Part shown: piece after piece, positions 1 to 8,933 of the stretch
How the letters are laid out: every line of letters begins with the position of its first letter
How positions within the stretch are numbered: the stretch's first letter is position 1
Origin: Pandoraea oxalativorans
GTDB lineage: Bacteria > Pseudomonadota > Gammaproteobacteria > Burkholderiales > Burkholderiaceae
Direction of reading: 5' to 3'
Assembly: GCF_000972785.3 (NCBI RefSeq)
Contig: NZ_CP011253.3
Span: 992,001 to 1,056,000 of the forward strand
DNA: 64,000 nt
Program-made: the position numbers and the translations under genes
The notes under the pieces: model-generated
What the model saw: only the letters and a program-made list of their open reading frames with translations
What the model was told of the DNA's origin: nothing
Database searches by the model: none

Positions 1-1
1 G

Positions 2-511
2 GATCGTTGCCAGCGCGCGGTGCCGTGCGACACGCCGCTTGACCCGGCCGGTCTGCCGACACGTCGATGCATCCTCGCGGCGGGCTGGGCCGAACTCCCG
101 GCATCGCTCTGCGATCGTCTGCGTGAGGGCGGCGCGGTACTGCTCGACGTGGCGGCCGACGTTGCGTCCGGCGAGTACTGGCTGTTAGACGGTGCACGAA
201 GCATTGCCATGCGTGACGGACATCCGTCCGGGCCGAATGTCGTGATGCCCGATCTCCCGCCACCCAGCGCCGTGGACGCAGGCGCTGCATCATGTACCCG
301 TCTGGTCGCGGTCATTGCCGAAAAGGCGCTGCCAGTGCCGTGTCTGGCCGCGTGGCATCTCGGGCGCGCCGCGTCCCATGAGCGCGCACCGAAAAACGTC
401 TTGAGCGCTTCACATATCGCGCTCTGGCGCGATGGCAGGCCATGGGCCAACGGACGTTTATTGCGCTTCGGCGACGGGCGTCTGGCGGTGCAAACCGATC
501 CGGTGCCCTGA
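2..511 (+). CDS. sctQ: SctQ-like type III secretion C-ring protein, C-terminal part
   Basis: The reading frame is open to the left window edge, so the 5' part lies outside; the GTG at 20 is only an in-frame codon. The last ~35 residues (ALWRDGRPWANGRLLRFG, then GRLAVQ) look like the C-terminal SpoA (surface presentation of antigens) domain of SctQ/YscQ/HrcQ, the cytoplasmic sorting-platform protein of type III secretion. Position immediately upstream of sctR, sctS, sctT and sctU is the usual order. The SpoA match is modest, and the call rests partly on synteny. Confidence 0.72.
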   Translation, partial: DRCQRAVPCDTPLDPAGLPTRRCILAAGWAELPASLCDRLREGGAVLLDVAADVASGEYWLLDGARSIAMRDGHPSGPNVVMPDLPPPSAVDAGAASCTRLVAVIAEKALPVPCLAAWHLGRAASHERAPKNVLSASHIALWRDGRPWANGRLLRFGDGRLAVQTDPVP

Positions 512-737
512 TTTCGGGTCGTGACCCGATGGGCGTGCATTCCGCCACGCCCTACCATTTGCCGATCGACGACCTCCGCGTCGTGCCTCGTCAGCATGCG
601 GCTGCATGGCGGCCTTTTCGCGGCCCTGTCGCGGTCATGTTGCTGCCACGTCGTTTCGTCGCGTCCCGCAGTCCCCTCCTTCGTTCGTACCGGTCGGCAT
701 GCTTGTCCGGCGCGCGAAGGCGTTCATTGGAGTTCGT

Positions 738-1388
738 ATGTCCTTGCTCGACCACCCGGTGCAGCTCGTCGTTCTGCTATCGCTGCTCTCGATCATGCCG
801 TTGCTGGTGGTGCTGGGGACTGCATTTCTGAAACTGGCGGTCGTCTTCGCGCTGCTACGCAACGCGTTGGGTACGCAGCAGATCCCGCCCAACATCGCAA
901 TCTACGGTCTGTCGCTTGTCCTCACGTGTTTCATCATGGCGCCGGTCGCCTTCGACATCGAAGCGAACCTGGGTTCCCGGCCGGTGTCGCTCTCGTCGAA
1001 AAATTTTGTGGCCGACGTCGACGCCAGCGTGCTCTCGCCGTACCGTGCGTTCCTCATCCGTCACACCGACGCCAGACAACGCGACTTCTTCGCCGGGTTG
1101 GGGAGTGAGACGTGGCCTGAAGCGCATCGCGACAGGCTGGGCGCGGACTCGCTGCTCGTGCTGATGCCCGCCTTCGCACTCAGTCAGTTGGCCGAAGCCT
1201 TCAAGATCGGTTTGCTGCTCTATCTGCCGTTCATCGTGATCGATCTGGTGATCTCGAACATCCTGCTCGCGATGGGGATGATGATGGTCTCGCCCATGAC
1301 CATCGCGCTGCCGTTCAAGTTGCTCATCTTCGTGATGATGAACGGCTGGGAGCAACTGGTGCGGCAGTTGATGCTCTCGTACGCATGA
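738..1388 (+). CDS. sctR: Type III secretion export apparatus protein SctR
   Basis: 216-residue integral membrane protein, the normal SctR/YscR/HrcR length; SctR forms the core of the export gate with SctS and SctT. The start is ATG 738, preceded by TTGGAG, rather than upstream Met codons that would add an atypical arginine-rich leader. Visible features are an N-terminal hydrophobic stretch (LLSLLSIMPLLVVLGTAFLK), the family-like segment VFALLRNALGTQQIPPN, and a C-terminal pair of helices around MGMMMVSPMTIALPFK. The 226 bases between sctQ and this start show no gene. Confidence 0.93.
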   Translation: MSLLDHPVQLVVLLSLLSIMPLLVVLGTAFLKLAVVFALLRNALGTQQIPPNIAIYGLSLVLTCFIMAPVAFDIEANLGSRPVSLSSKNFVADVDASVLSPYRAFLIRHTDARQRDFFAGLGSETWPEAHRDRLGADSLLVLMPAFALSQLAEAFKIGLLLYLPFIVIDLVISNILLAMGMMMVSPMTIALPFKLLIFVMMNGWEQLVRQLMLSYA

Positions 1389-1407
1389 CGCCCCCGGGAG
1401 CCTGCTC

Positions 1408-1674
1408 ATGAGCGAATCCATCGTCGTCAATCTCACCAGTGAAATGCTCTGGCTCACGTTGCTGATGTCACTGCCGACGGTCGTCGTTGCGTCCGCCGTC
1501 GGCGTGCTGGTGTCGCTGGTGCAGGCGCTCACGCAAGTGCAGGATCAGACCGTCCAGTTCCTCATCAAGCTCATTGCCGTGTCGGTCACACTGGCCGCGA
1601 CTTACGCATGGATGGGCCACGTGTTGCTCAACTACGCGGGCAGCGCGTTCGAGCAAATCAGCAGGATGGGGTGA
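1408..1674 (+). CDS. sctS: Type III secretion export apparatus protein SctS
   Basis: 88-residue protein with two predicted transmembrane helices (about residues 15-38 and 50-72), the standard SctS/YscS/FliQ architecture. The segment VQALTQVQDQTVQFLIKLI matches the conserved loop of the family. It starts 19 bases after sctR and its end overlaps a possible GTG start of sctT, consistent with one operon. SctS packs around SctR and SctT in the export-gate helix of the inner membrane. Confidence 0.93.
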   Translation: MSESIVVNLTSEMLWLTLLMSLPTVVVASAVGVLVSLVQALTQVQDQTVQFLIKLIAVSVTLAATYAWMGHVLLNYAGSAFEQISRMG

Positions 1675-1679
1675 GCGCG

Positions 1680-2525
1680 ATGGTCGATATGACGAAAATC
1701 GCCGCCCTGAGCGCGTCGTCCGATACGCTGATCGCGCCGCTGTGGGCCGACCTGTTCGGCTGGACGCTGGCGTGGGGCGTGGCGATGTTGCGCCCGTTGG
1801 GCGTGGCGATGTTGCTACCGGTGCTGTCGGTTGGCATGCTGGGCGCAGGCATGTTGCGCAACGCGCTCGTGCTTGCGCTCGCGTTGCCGGTCGTCGCGCT
1901 CGCGCATTCAACGCCCGATATGCCAACGCAATGGAGCGCGTGGGGCATGTTGATCGTGCGCGAGCTCTTCATCGGCGGTCTGGTGGGGTTCGTCGCGACA
2001 CTGCCGTTCTGGGCCGTCGACATGACGGGGTACGTGATCGACACCATGCGCGGGGCGTCGATGGCCAGCGTGCTCAACCCGCTCATGAGCGCCCAATCGT
2101 CGATCTTCGGCATTGCGTTGACGCAGATGCTCTGTGTGCTCTTTTTCGTCACCCCTGCGGCACATGCGGTGCTGACTGCGCTGTACGACTCGTACGTTGC
2201 GGTGCCCATCGGGCAGCCATGGCGATGGGAGGACGCGTCCGTCGCCTGGTTGCTCTCGCTCTGGCAGGCGATGCAGGTCATGTGCGTGGCGGTGGCGTTG
2301 CCCGCAATGGTCGTGATGGTACTCGTCGATATGTCGATGGGCTTCGTGAACCGTGCGGCGCAGCAACTCAACGTGTTCTTCCTCGCCATGCCGGTCAAGA
2401 GCGCGATGGCGCTGCTCGTGACGGTCGCAAGCCTGCCGTTCGCCATTGCCGTGCCGCTCGCGCACTGGTACCGCCTGCCCGAGGTGTTCCGCACGTGGGC
2501 GGCCATGACGCTGCCCGCTTCGTGA
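1680..2525 (+). CDS. sctT: Type III secretion export apparatus protein SctT
   Basis: 281-residue polytopic membrane protein of the SctT/YscT/FliR family, part of the export gate. I use ATG 1680; a GTG at 1671 inside the sctS stop region is an alternative that adds three residues. Six or more hydrophobic helices are visible, and the segment VDMTGYVIDTMRGASMASVLNP is typical for the family. The gene lies six bases after sctS and seven before sctU, so translation is probably coupled. Confidence 0.92.
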   Translation: MVDMTKIAALSASSDTLIAPLWADLFGWTLAWGVAMLRPLGVAMLLPVLSVGMLGAGMLRNALVLALALPVVALAHSTPDMPTQWSAWGMLIVRELFIGGLVGFVATLPFWAVDMTGYVIDTMRGASMASVLNPLMSAQSSIFGIALTQMLCVLFFVTPAAHAVLTALYDSYVAVPIGQPWRWEDASVAWLLSLWQAMQVMCVAVALPAMVVMVLVDMSMGFVNRAAQQLNVFFLAMPVKSAMALLVTVASLPFAIAVPLAHWYRLPEVFRTWAAMTLPAS

Positions 2526-2532
2526 GGCGCGT

Positions 2533-3648
2533 ATGAGCGAGAAGAGCCTTCCCCCTACCCCCAAGAAGATTCAGGACGAGCGCAAGAAGGGGCGCGTCGC
2601 CAAGAGCGCCGATCTTGCCGTCTGCATGCAACTCGGTGCGACGCTCGCGTGGCTGATGTTCGAGGGGCCCGCCCTCTACGATGCGCTGCAAGCGCTGATT
2701 GCCCGCACGCTGGTCGTGCTGCGCGATCCGGTGGAGGAAGCCGTGCAGGGCATGCTCGGCCCGTCGTTGTTGATCTTCGTGCGCTTCGCTGGCGGCCTCG
2801 CCGTGCTGCTCATCGTCACGACATGGCTTGCGATGGTTCTTCAAGTGGGGGCGCTGGTGGCCCCGGAGGTGATTCGTCCGAAGTACGAGCGGATCGATCC
2901 CGTCGCCAAAGCCAAACAGCTGTTCTCGATGCAATCGCTTTTCGAGTTTGGCAAGTCGCTCGTCAAGGTTGTTGTGCTGGGGTTGGTGTTCTTCTATCTG
3001 ATCCGTCAGTACACGCCGTCGCTGGCCGTCCTTGCGCAGTGCGGCCCGTCGTGCGGGCTGGCGCTCACCGTGCGGTTGATGTTCTGGTTGATGGCGGTGC
3101 TGGTGATCGCCTATGTCGTGTTCGGCGGGCTGGACTTCGCGTACCAGAAGTATCAGTTGCGCAAGCAGCTCATGATGTCTCACGACGAAATCAAACGTGA
3201 ATCCAAGGAAGTGGAGGGCGACCGCGAACTCAAGAACAAGCGGCGCGAGATTCACCGGCAGACGATCGAGAGCGGCAGTCTGTCGGACAACGTCAAGCGT
3301 TCGACCGCCGTGGTGCGCAACCCGACGCGCTTGGCCGTTTGCCTGCGCTACGTGCCGGGCGAGACGGCTGTGCCGATGGTGATCGAAAAAGGTCGCCACG
3401 CGCGTGCGCGCACAATCGTGCGAATCGCGCAGCGTGAAGGCGTCCCGGTCGTCGAGCATGTCCCGGTGGCGCGACGGCTGATGGACGACGTCGAAATCGA
3501 TGCCCCCATCCCGCCAGATCTTTTCGACGCGGTGGCCGCGATTCTGCGCCTCGCGCTGGATTTGCCTTATGAGGTGCAGACATCCTCGGCTGAGGCCGAA
3601 GCACCGGCAGGTCCGGCGATGCGGGCTCCCGATGGAGAAGGCGCATGA
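2533..3648 (+). CDS. sctU: Type III secretion substrate-specificity switch protein SctU
   Basis: 371 residues: an N-terminal membrane domain with four helices (to about residue 210) and a cytoplasmic C-terminal domain. Typical leader features are KTQDER-like basic residues (KKIQDERKKGRVAKSADL). The auto-cleavage loop, normally NPTH, reads N-P-T-R at residues 263-266 (bases 3319-3330). Cleavage between N and P drives the switch from early to late substrates in this family; the Arg replaces the usual His. Its stop overlaps the next gene (ATGA). Confidence 0.93.
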   Translation: MSEKSLPPTPKKIQDERKKGRVAKSADLAVCMQLGATLAWLMFEGPALYDALQALIARTLVVLRDPVEEAVQGMLGPSLLIFVRFAGGLAVLLIVTTWLAMVLQVGALVAPEVIRPKYERIDPVAKAKQLFSMQSLFEFGKSLVKVVVLGLVFFYLIRQYTPSLAVLAQCGPSCGLALTVRLMFWLMAVLVIAYVVFGGLDFAYQKYQLRKQLMMSHDEIKRESKEVEGDRELKNKRREIHRQTIESGSLSDNVKRSTAVVRNPTRLAVCLRYVPGETAVPMVIEKGRHARARTIVRIAQREGVPVVEHVPVARRLMDDVEIDAPIPPDLFDAVAAILRLALDLPYEVQTSSAEAEAPAGPAMRAPDGEGA

Positions 3649-4970
3649 GCAGGCGGCCGACGAATCGGGGACGGCGGTGCTGGCGTCACGTGCTGCTGAT
3701 GTGCGGGGCACTGGGGCTGAGCGGTGTGCCATCGTTGGCTGCCGATCGGGGATTGCTGCCACAGCATCCCAGGCTTACGGATGCGCAGATTGCGGTGCCG
3801 ACGACGGAGCGTGTCGCCAATAGGACGGAGGCCGCAGCCGGAACCGGCACCGGGTCGAGCGAGGCGCGCGAGGCGCGCGAGGCGCGTGAGGCGCGTGAGG
3901 CGCGTGAGGCGTCGGATGTGTCCGATTCGACCACTGCGGTCGATCTGGCGAGCACGCGCGATGCCGCGAGACGCCTCGTCTCCCCGTATCGCGACACACC
4001 GGCCCCGACGTCACCGCCCATCGCATCGGCGAGACCGGCGACGTCGCCAGCGGGACGGGACTCGCAGGCTGACCCGAGCGTCGCGCCCGGTCTGGAGAAA
4101 CGTCCTGCTCCGGCTGGTCCGGCCACATTGGCCCGCCGCGCACCCGCCATCCCCGACGGTGCGGTAACCGCGATGCCTGCCAGGCTTCCGTTCGATGCGC
4201 TCGTGCGTCGTGCGGCCCACGCGACCTCCGTCGATGCAGCCTTGTTGCACGCGATCATCGACACCGAGTCGGGATATGACCCGCAGGCGGTGTCGGAGCG
4301 CGGCGCCATCGGGCTGATGCAGATCCTGCCGCGCACCGGGCAGCGCTTCGGTGTCCGCCGTCTCGAAGACCCTGCGGAGAACCTACGCGCGGGTGCGTCG
4401 TATCTGCGCTGGCTGCTCTCGCGGTTCGATGGCGATGTCAGTCTGGCGCTCGCCGCCTACAACGCCGGGGAAGGCGCGGTATTGCGGTATGGCCGTCAGG
4501 TGCCGCCGTTCCCCGAGACGCAGAACTATGTGCGCAAGGTCATGGCCGGTTATTCGCGCCTGCGAGATGGCGGGGGGATGGACGCTGTCGTGCCGCCGTT
4601 GGCTTCGAGGGACGCTGCTTCGCCGTCAGCTACGCAGGCACTCGTCCAGACGGATGACATGGGTGGGAGCGATATGCGCGACGGGACCGCGAATGTCCGA
4701 AGCGTTGAGAAACCCGAGCGTGCGGAACGGCCCGGAGGGAGCGAGCGGGTCGGCAAGGCTGAGGTCACGGACGACACGAACGCCCGCGCGTGGCGTTTGC
4801 TACAGGGGCTCGGAGAACTGATCACTCGCAGCCCGTCGGCCGACGCCGCACGTCGTGCAGGCAAAGCCGATGCCCGGAGGCGGGATCAACCTGCGGTTGT
4901 CATGCCGTCGCACGTGCGGGAGCGCACCGCCGGGGCGGCGCTCCGGCCCGCCGGGCAAGGTGACGGGTGA
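3645..4970 (+). CDS. Type III secretion-linked lytic transglycosylase (SLT domain)
   Basis: 441 residues. A twin-arginine-poor, basic N-terminus followed by a hydrophobic core (HVLLMCGALGLSGVPSLAA) looks like a Sec signal peptide. Residues ~60-180 are Pro/Ala/Arg-rich linker including an EAR repeat. The SLT (GH23) domain spans ~185-310, with the catalytic glutamate in IIDTESGYDPQAVS and the supporting motifs GAIGLMQILPRTG and ALAAYNAGEGAV. The ~130-residue tail is low complexity. The ATGA overlap with sctU indicates co-translation, so it likely opens peptidoglycan for the secretion apparatus (IpgF/HpaH-like role, inferred). Confidence 0.88.
   Translation: MSRRPTNRGRRCWRHVLLMCGALGLSGVPSLAADRGLLPQHPRLTDAQIAVPTTERVANRTEAAAGTGTGSSEAREAREAREAREAREASDVSDSTTAVDLASTRDAARRLVSPYRDTPAPTSPPIASARPATSPAGRDSQADPSVAPGLEKRPAPAGPATLARRAPAIPDGAVTAMPARLPFDALVRRAAHATSVDAALLHAIIDTESGYDPQAVSERGAIGLMQILPRTGQRFGVRRLEDPAENLRAGASYLRWLLSRFDGDVSLALAAYNAGEGAVLRYGRQVPPFPETQNYVRKVMAGYSRLRDGGGMDAVVPPLASRDAASPSATQALVQTDDMGGSDMRDGTANVRSVEKPERAERPGGSERVGKAEVTDDTNARAWRLLQGLGELITRSPSADAARRAGKADARRRDQPAVVMPSHVRERTAGAALRPAGQGDG
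3861..3911 (+). repeat. Tandem 9-bp repeat encoding Glu-Ala-Arg
   Basis: Five consecutive 9-bp units GAGGCGCG(C/T) at 3861-3905, then a partial unit. They encode EAR five times in the linker of the lytic transglycosylase. The unit length is a multiple of three, so copy-number change would lengthen or shorten the linker without a frameshift. Confidence 0.9.
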
Positions 4971-5003
4971 GAGGTGACGAGTGAGACAGGGAGGAGACCC
5001 GCA

Positions 5004-5042
5004 GGCGCAGAACGACGGCGCAGAACGACGGCGCAGAACGGC
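5004..5042. repeat. Short tandem 13-bp repeat, three copies
   Basis: Units GGCGCAGAACGAC at 5004-5016 and 5017-5029 and a variant at 5030-5042, in the 140-bp gap between the convergent lytic transglycosylase and glutathione S-transferase genes. No function is apparent. Confidence 0.75.
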
Positions 5043-5110
5043 AGCGCAATGGGACGCGGGACATTCGGGAGGGGGCGGGCGCTGCGAAGCGTCACCCAGC
5101 CCGTGTCACA

Positions 5111-5737
5111 TCAAAGCGCTGGCGCGACGTCCGTCGGCACCGTGTCCGCGACCGATGGGCGGGCAGACATGCGTTCGAAATGGCGCGCAAGGTTCGGGTG
5201 AGCGGCGCGCCAATCGATTTCCCGATAGCGGAAGTCGAGATAGCCAAGCGCACAGACGACGGCCACGTCGGCCAGCGTCAGTCGGTTGCCCGCGCACCAC
5301 TGCCGCTCGCCGAGCCCGCGCGCCATCGCCCGCAGGCTTTCATCGATCTTGCCGACCTGACGCGCAATGAAGACCTGCGAGCGCGAGGCTTCGTCGTGGA
5401 ACATCTTTTCGACGCGAATCTGCACGGCAGCGTCGGTTACGCCGTCGGCGAGGGCTTCCCAGCAGCGCACTTCGGCGCGTTCGCGTCCCGACGGGGGGAT
5501 GAGCTTGCCGACCGGGGACAGGGTGTCGAGGTACTCGCAGATCACCCGCGAATCGAACACGGCTTCGCCGTCTTCCATGACCAGGCACGGCACTTTGCCG
5601 ATCGGGTTCGACTGCTGGATGCGGGTGTCGTCGGCCCAGACGTTCTCCAGCTCGAGCTTGTAATCGAGCTTTTTCTCAGCCAGCACGATGCGGACTTTAC
5701 GAACGTAGGGACTGGCGAGGGCACCGATCAACTTCAT
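5111..5737 (-). CDS. Glutathione S-transferase family protein
   Basis: 208 residues, normal cytosolic GST size. The thioredoxin-like N-terminal domain (1-80) has SPYVRKVRI, GKVPCLVMEDG with the cis-Pro, and the glutathione-contact pair DSRVICEYLD; an all-helical C-terminal domain follows with LTLADVAVVCALGYLDFR (N-capping Asp). The start MKLIGALASP at 5737 is chosen because earlier in-frame codons would run through the purB leader. It is divergent from purB, separated by 140 bp. The substrate cannot be told from sequence. Confidence 0.88.
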   Translation of the reverse strand: MKLIGALASPYVRKVRIVLAEKKLDYKLELENVWADDTRIQQSNPIGKVPCLVMEDGEAVFDSRVICEYLDTLSPVGKLIPPSGRERAEVRCWEALADGVTDAAVQIRVEKMFHDEASRSQVFIARQVGKIDESLRAMARGLGERQWCAGNRLTLADVAVVCALGYLDFRYREIDWRAAHPNLARHFERMSARPSVADTVPTDVAPAL

Positions 5738-5811
5738 GTGAATCCTTGATAAATCGCTGTAGCGCGGAGCAGAGTATAACGTGTGGGATGGCCTGCGCCG
5801 GGGAATGGTAA

Positions 5812-7251
<1,440 letters not shown>

Positions 7252-7312
7252 CGTGTCGAATGGCGTCTGTGCCGCTCAGGCATAGCCTCTCTTCGCAGCA
7301 GCGGTAGTAACG

Positions 7313-7338
7313 AAACGGGTCGCTTGTGCGGCCCGTTT
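7313..7338 (+). terminator. Intrinsic terminator after purB
   Basis: Hairpin AAACGGGTCGC / GCGGCCCGTTT with a four-base loop (one G-U pair), ending in TTTT, about 60 bp past the purB stop. Confidence 0.75.
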
Positions 7339-7417
7339 TGCGTGGTTCGTCGGCTTTCGTCGGTTTTTGTGGACCTTATGGCTGGCTTCGAGCGGGTATC
7401 CGGCCGCCTTCTGTGCA

Positions 7418-7435
7418 TATGACAACTGTGTCATA
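7418..7435. promoter_or_regulatory. Palindromic operator candidate upstream of cytochrome c'
   Basis: Perfect dyad TATGACA-ACTG-TGTCATA, 58 bp upstream of the cytochrome c' start. Five-base half-sites separated by four bases resemble the geometry of CRP/FNR-family sites, but the TGACA half-site is not the classic FNR one. A TATCAT hexamer at 7455-7460 could be the -10 box. The regulator is unknown. Confidence 0.5.
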
Positions 7436-7492
7436 CGTGTGCGCAAGTTGGTGTGTATCATAGCCGCACAAACCATAAGGAGAACCCCACAG

Positions 7493-7945
7493 ATGAAGTT
7501 CACTCTCGCAGTGGCTGCGCTCGCCGCCGCCGTCCTCACGCCGACCCTCGCTCAAGCCCAGTTCGCCAAAGCCGACGACGCCGTCGAGTACCGTCAGTCT
7601 GCGCTGTTCCTGATGGGCAACCACTTCGGCCGCATCGGCGCGGTGGTCAAGGGCGACGCGCCGTTCAACAAGGACGACGTGGCGAAGAACGCCGAACTCG
7701 TCGCCACGCTCTCGAAGCTGCCGTGGCCCGCTTTTGACGGCGGCCAGACGAACGGCAAGAGCAAAGCCAAGCCGGAAGTCTTTTCGGACAAGGCGAAGTT
7801 CCAGCAAGCGGCCGAGAAGATGGAAACCGCTGTGGCCAAGCTCAACACGGTGGCCAAGGGCGGCGACCTCGCGTCGATCAAGACCGCTTTCGGCGAGGCT
7901 GCGCAGACCTGCAAGAGCTGCCACGACAACTTCCGCGCGAAGTAA
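7493..7945 (+). CDS. Cytochrome c' (class II c-type cytochrome), periplasmic
   Basis: 150 residues. ATG 7493 is preceded by AAGGAG; the product has a clear signal peptide (FTLAVAALAAAVLTPTLAQAQ, cleavage near residue 22). The single heme motif CKSCH sits near the C-terminus, the hallmark of cytochrome c' four-helix bundles, and residues such as RQSALFLMGNHFGRIG fit helix A. Members bind NO or O2 or act in electron transfer. A convergent b-type cytochrome gene follows, so the two could work together. A strong terminator lies directly after it. Confidence 0.92.
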   Translation: MKFTLAVAALAAAVLTPTLAQAQFAKADDAVEYRQSALFLMGNHFGRIGAVVKGDAPFNKDDVAKNAELVATLSKLPWPAFDGGQTNGKSKAKPEVFSDKAKFQQAAEKMETAVAKLNTVAKGGDLASIKTAFGEAAQTCKSCHDNFRAK

Positions 7946-7980
7946 GCTGCCTGACGCATCTGGCGTGCCCGGCACGTCAA

Positions 7981-8014
7981 AAAAAGCCGGTCGTTTCAAC
8001 GCGACCGGCTTTTT
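7981..8014. terminator. Bidirectional intrinsic terminator
   Basis: Perfect stem GCCGGTCG / CGACCGGC flanked by A5 on the left and T5 on the right, between the convergent cytochrome c' and cytochrome b genes. It can serve both strands. Confidence 0.9.
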
Positions 8015-8055
8015 CATTGGGGCGACGCCGACTTGAGTCGGTCACCGGCGCGTCG

Positions 8056-8751
8056 TCAATATGACGGCAACGCCGCCACCGCCGGTGTGAGATGCACGAT
8101 GCGGTACACGAGCGCCGACGCCAGCACGATCAACACCAGCGCGCCCACGCGCACACGCCAGTCGTCACGTGCCGGACGCACCGGGCCGGGCAGCGTCTTG
8201 TCGCCGAGAATCATCGGCCGGACCAGATCCTTCTTGCGCGCGATGCGGTAAACCGCAATGGCAAGCACATGCAACGCCACCAGCGCGACAAGCACCCACT
8301 GATTGCGCAGATGCCAGCCGGTGAGCATGTCGCTCGTATCCTTGTCGATGAACTTGACGAGCGGCCCGTCGTTGAAGATGTCGTCGTTCGAGAACAGCCC
8401 CAGCGCGACCTGAATGCCGAAAAACAGCAGCATGGCGACGACCGACAGGCCGCCCAGCGGCGTGTGTCCGGCGAAGCGCGCCTGCATGTCCGATGCGTCC
8501 GACGTGCTGCGCAGCGAACGGAGGAACGTGCGCGGCCCGGTCATGAACGCCGAGAAACGTGCGTATCGCGGACCGGCGACGCCCCAGATCACACGGAAGA
8601 TCAGCAACGCGAGCACGGCATAGCCGCACCAAAAGTGATAGATCATCGCGTTGCCACCTGTCTTGGCGGTGACGTAGGCGGCGACGGCCAGCACCACGAA
8701 CGACCAGTGGAACAGTCGCGTCGGCAAGTCCCAGATGCGGATCGGCTTCAT
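8056..8751 (-). CDS. Membrane cytochrome b (b561/Ni-Fe hydrogenase b-type family)
   Basis: 231 residues with four or five transmembrane helices. The N-terminus IRIWDLPTRLFHWSF is typical of this family, with His ligands in FHW and in the later helices (IYHFWCGY, GWHLRNQW, ALVALHVLAI). These proteins are diheme quinol or cytochrome electron carriers of the inner membrane. It is convergent with the cytochrome c' gene, a pairing often seen in proteobacteria, so electron exchange between the two is a reasonable inference. Confidence 0.9.
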   Translation of the reverse strand: MKPIRIWDLPTRLFHWSFVVLAVAAYVTAKTGGNAMIYHFWCGYAVLALLIFRVIWGVAGPRYARFSAFMTGPRTFLRSLRSTSDASDMQARFAGHTPLGGLSVVAMLLFFGIQVALGLFSNDDIFNDGPLVKFIDKDTSDMLTGWHLRNQWVLVALVALHVLAIAVYRIARKKDLVRPMILGDKTLPGPVRPARDDWRVRVGALVLIVLASALVYRIVHLTPAVAALPSY

Positions 8752-8933
8752 CGGCGTGAAAATTCGTAAATTGCGAATTCCGCGAGATTACCGCAAGCCC
8801 GTGGCGCGTGCACGTTCGACAGGGGGCACGCACGTTGTGAAACCACCCACATCGGGGGCCGGACATTCGCTGTCAGGCTGGCAGCCATCTTCACGCAGGT
8901 CTCGTTTGCGTCCGCGCAAACGGCCGTCCAGCC

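Noticed and set aside
3861..3911. CRISPR-like or regulatory tandem repeat
   Set aside because: The 9-bp units are in frame, encode EAR and have no spacers. No CRISPR array was seen anywhere in the window.
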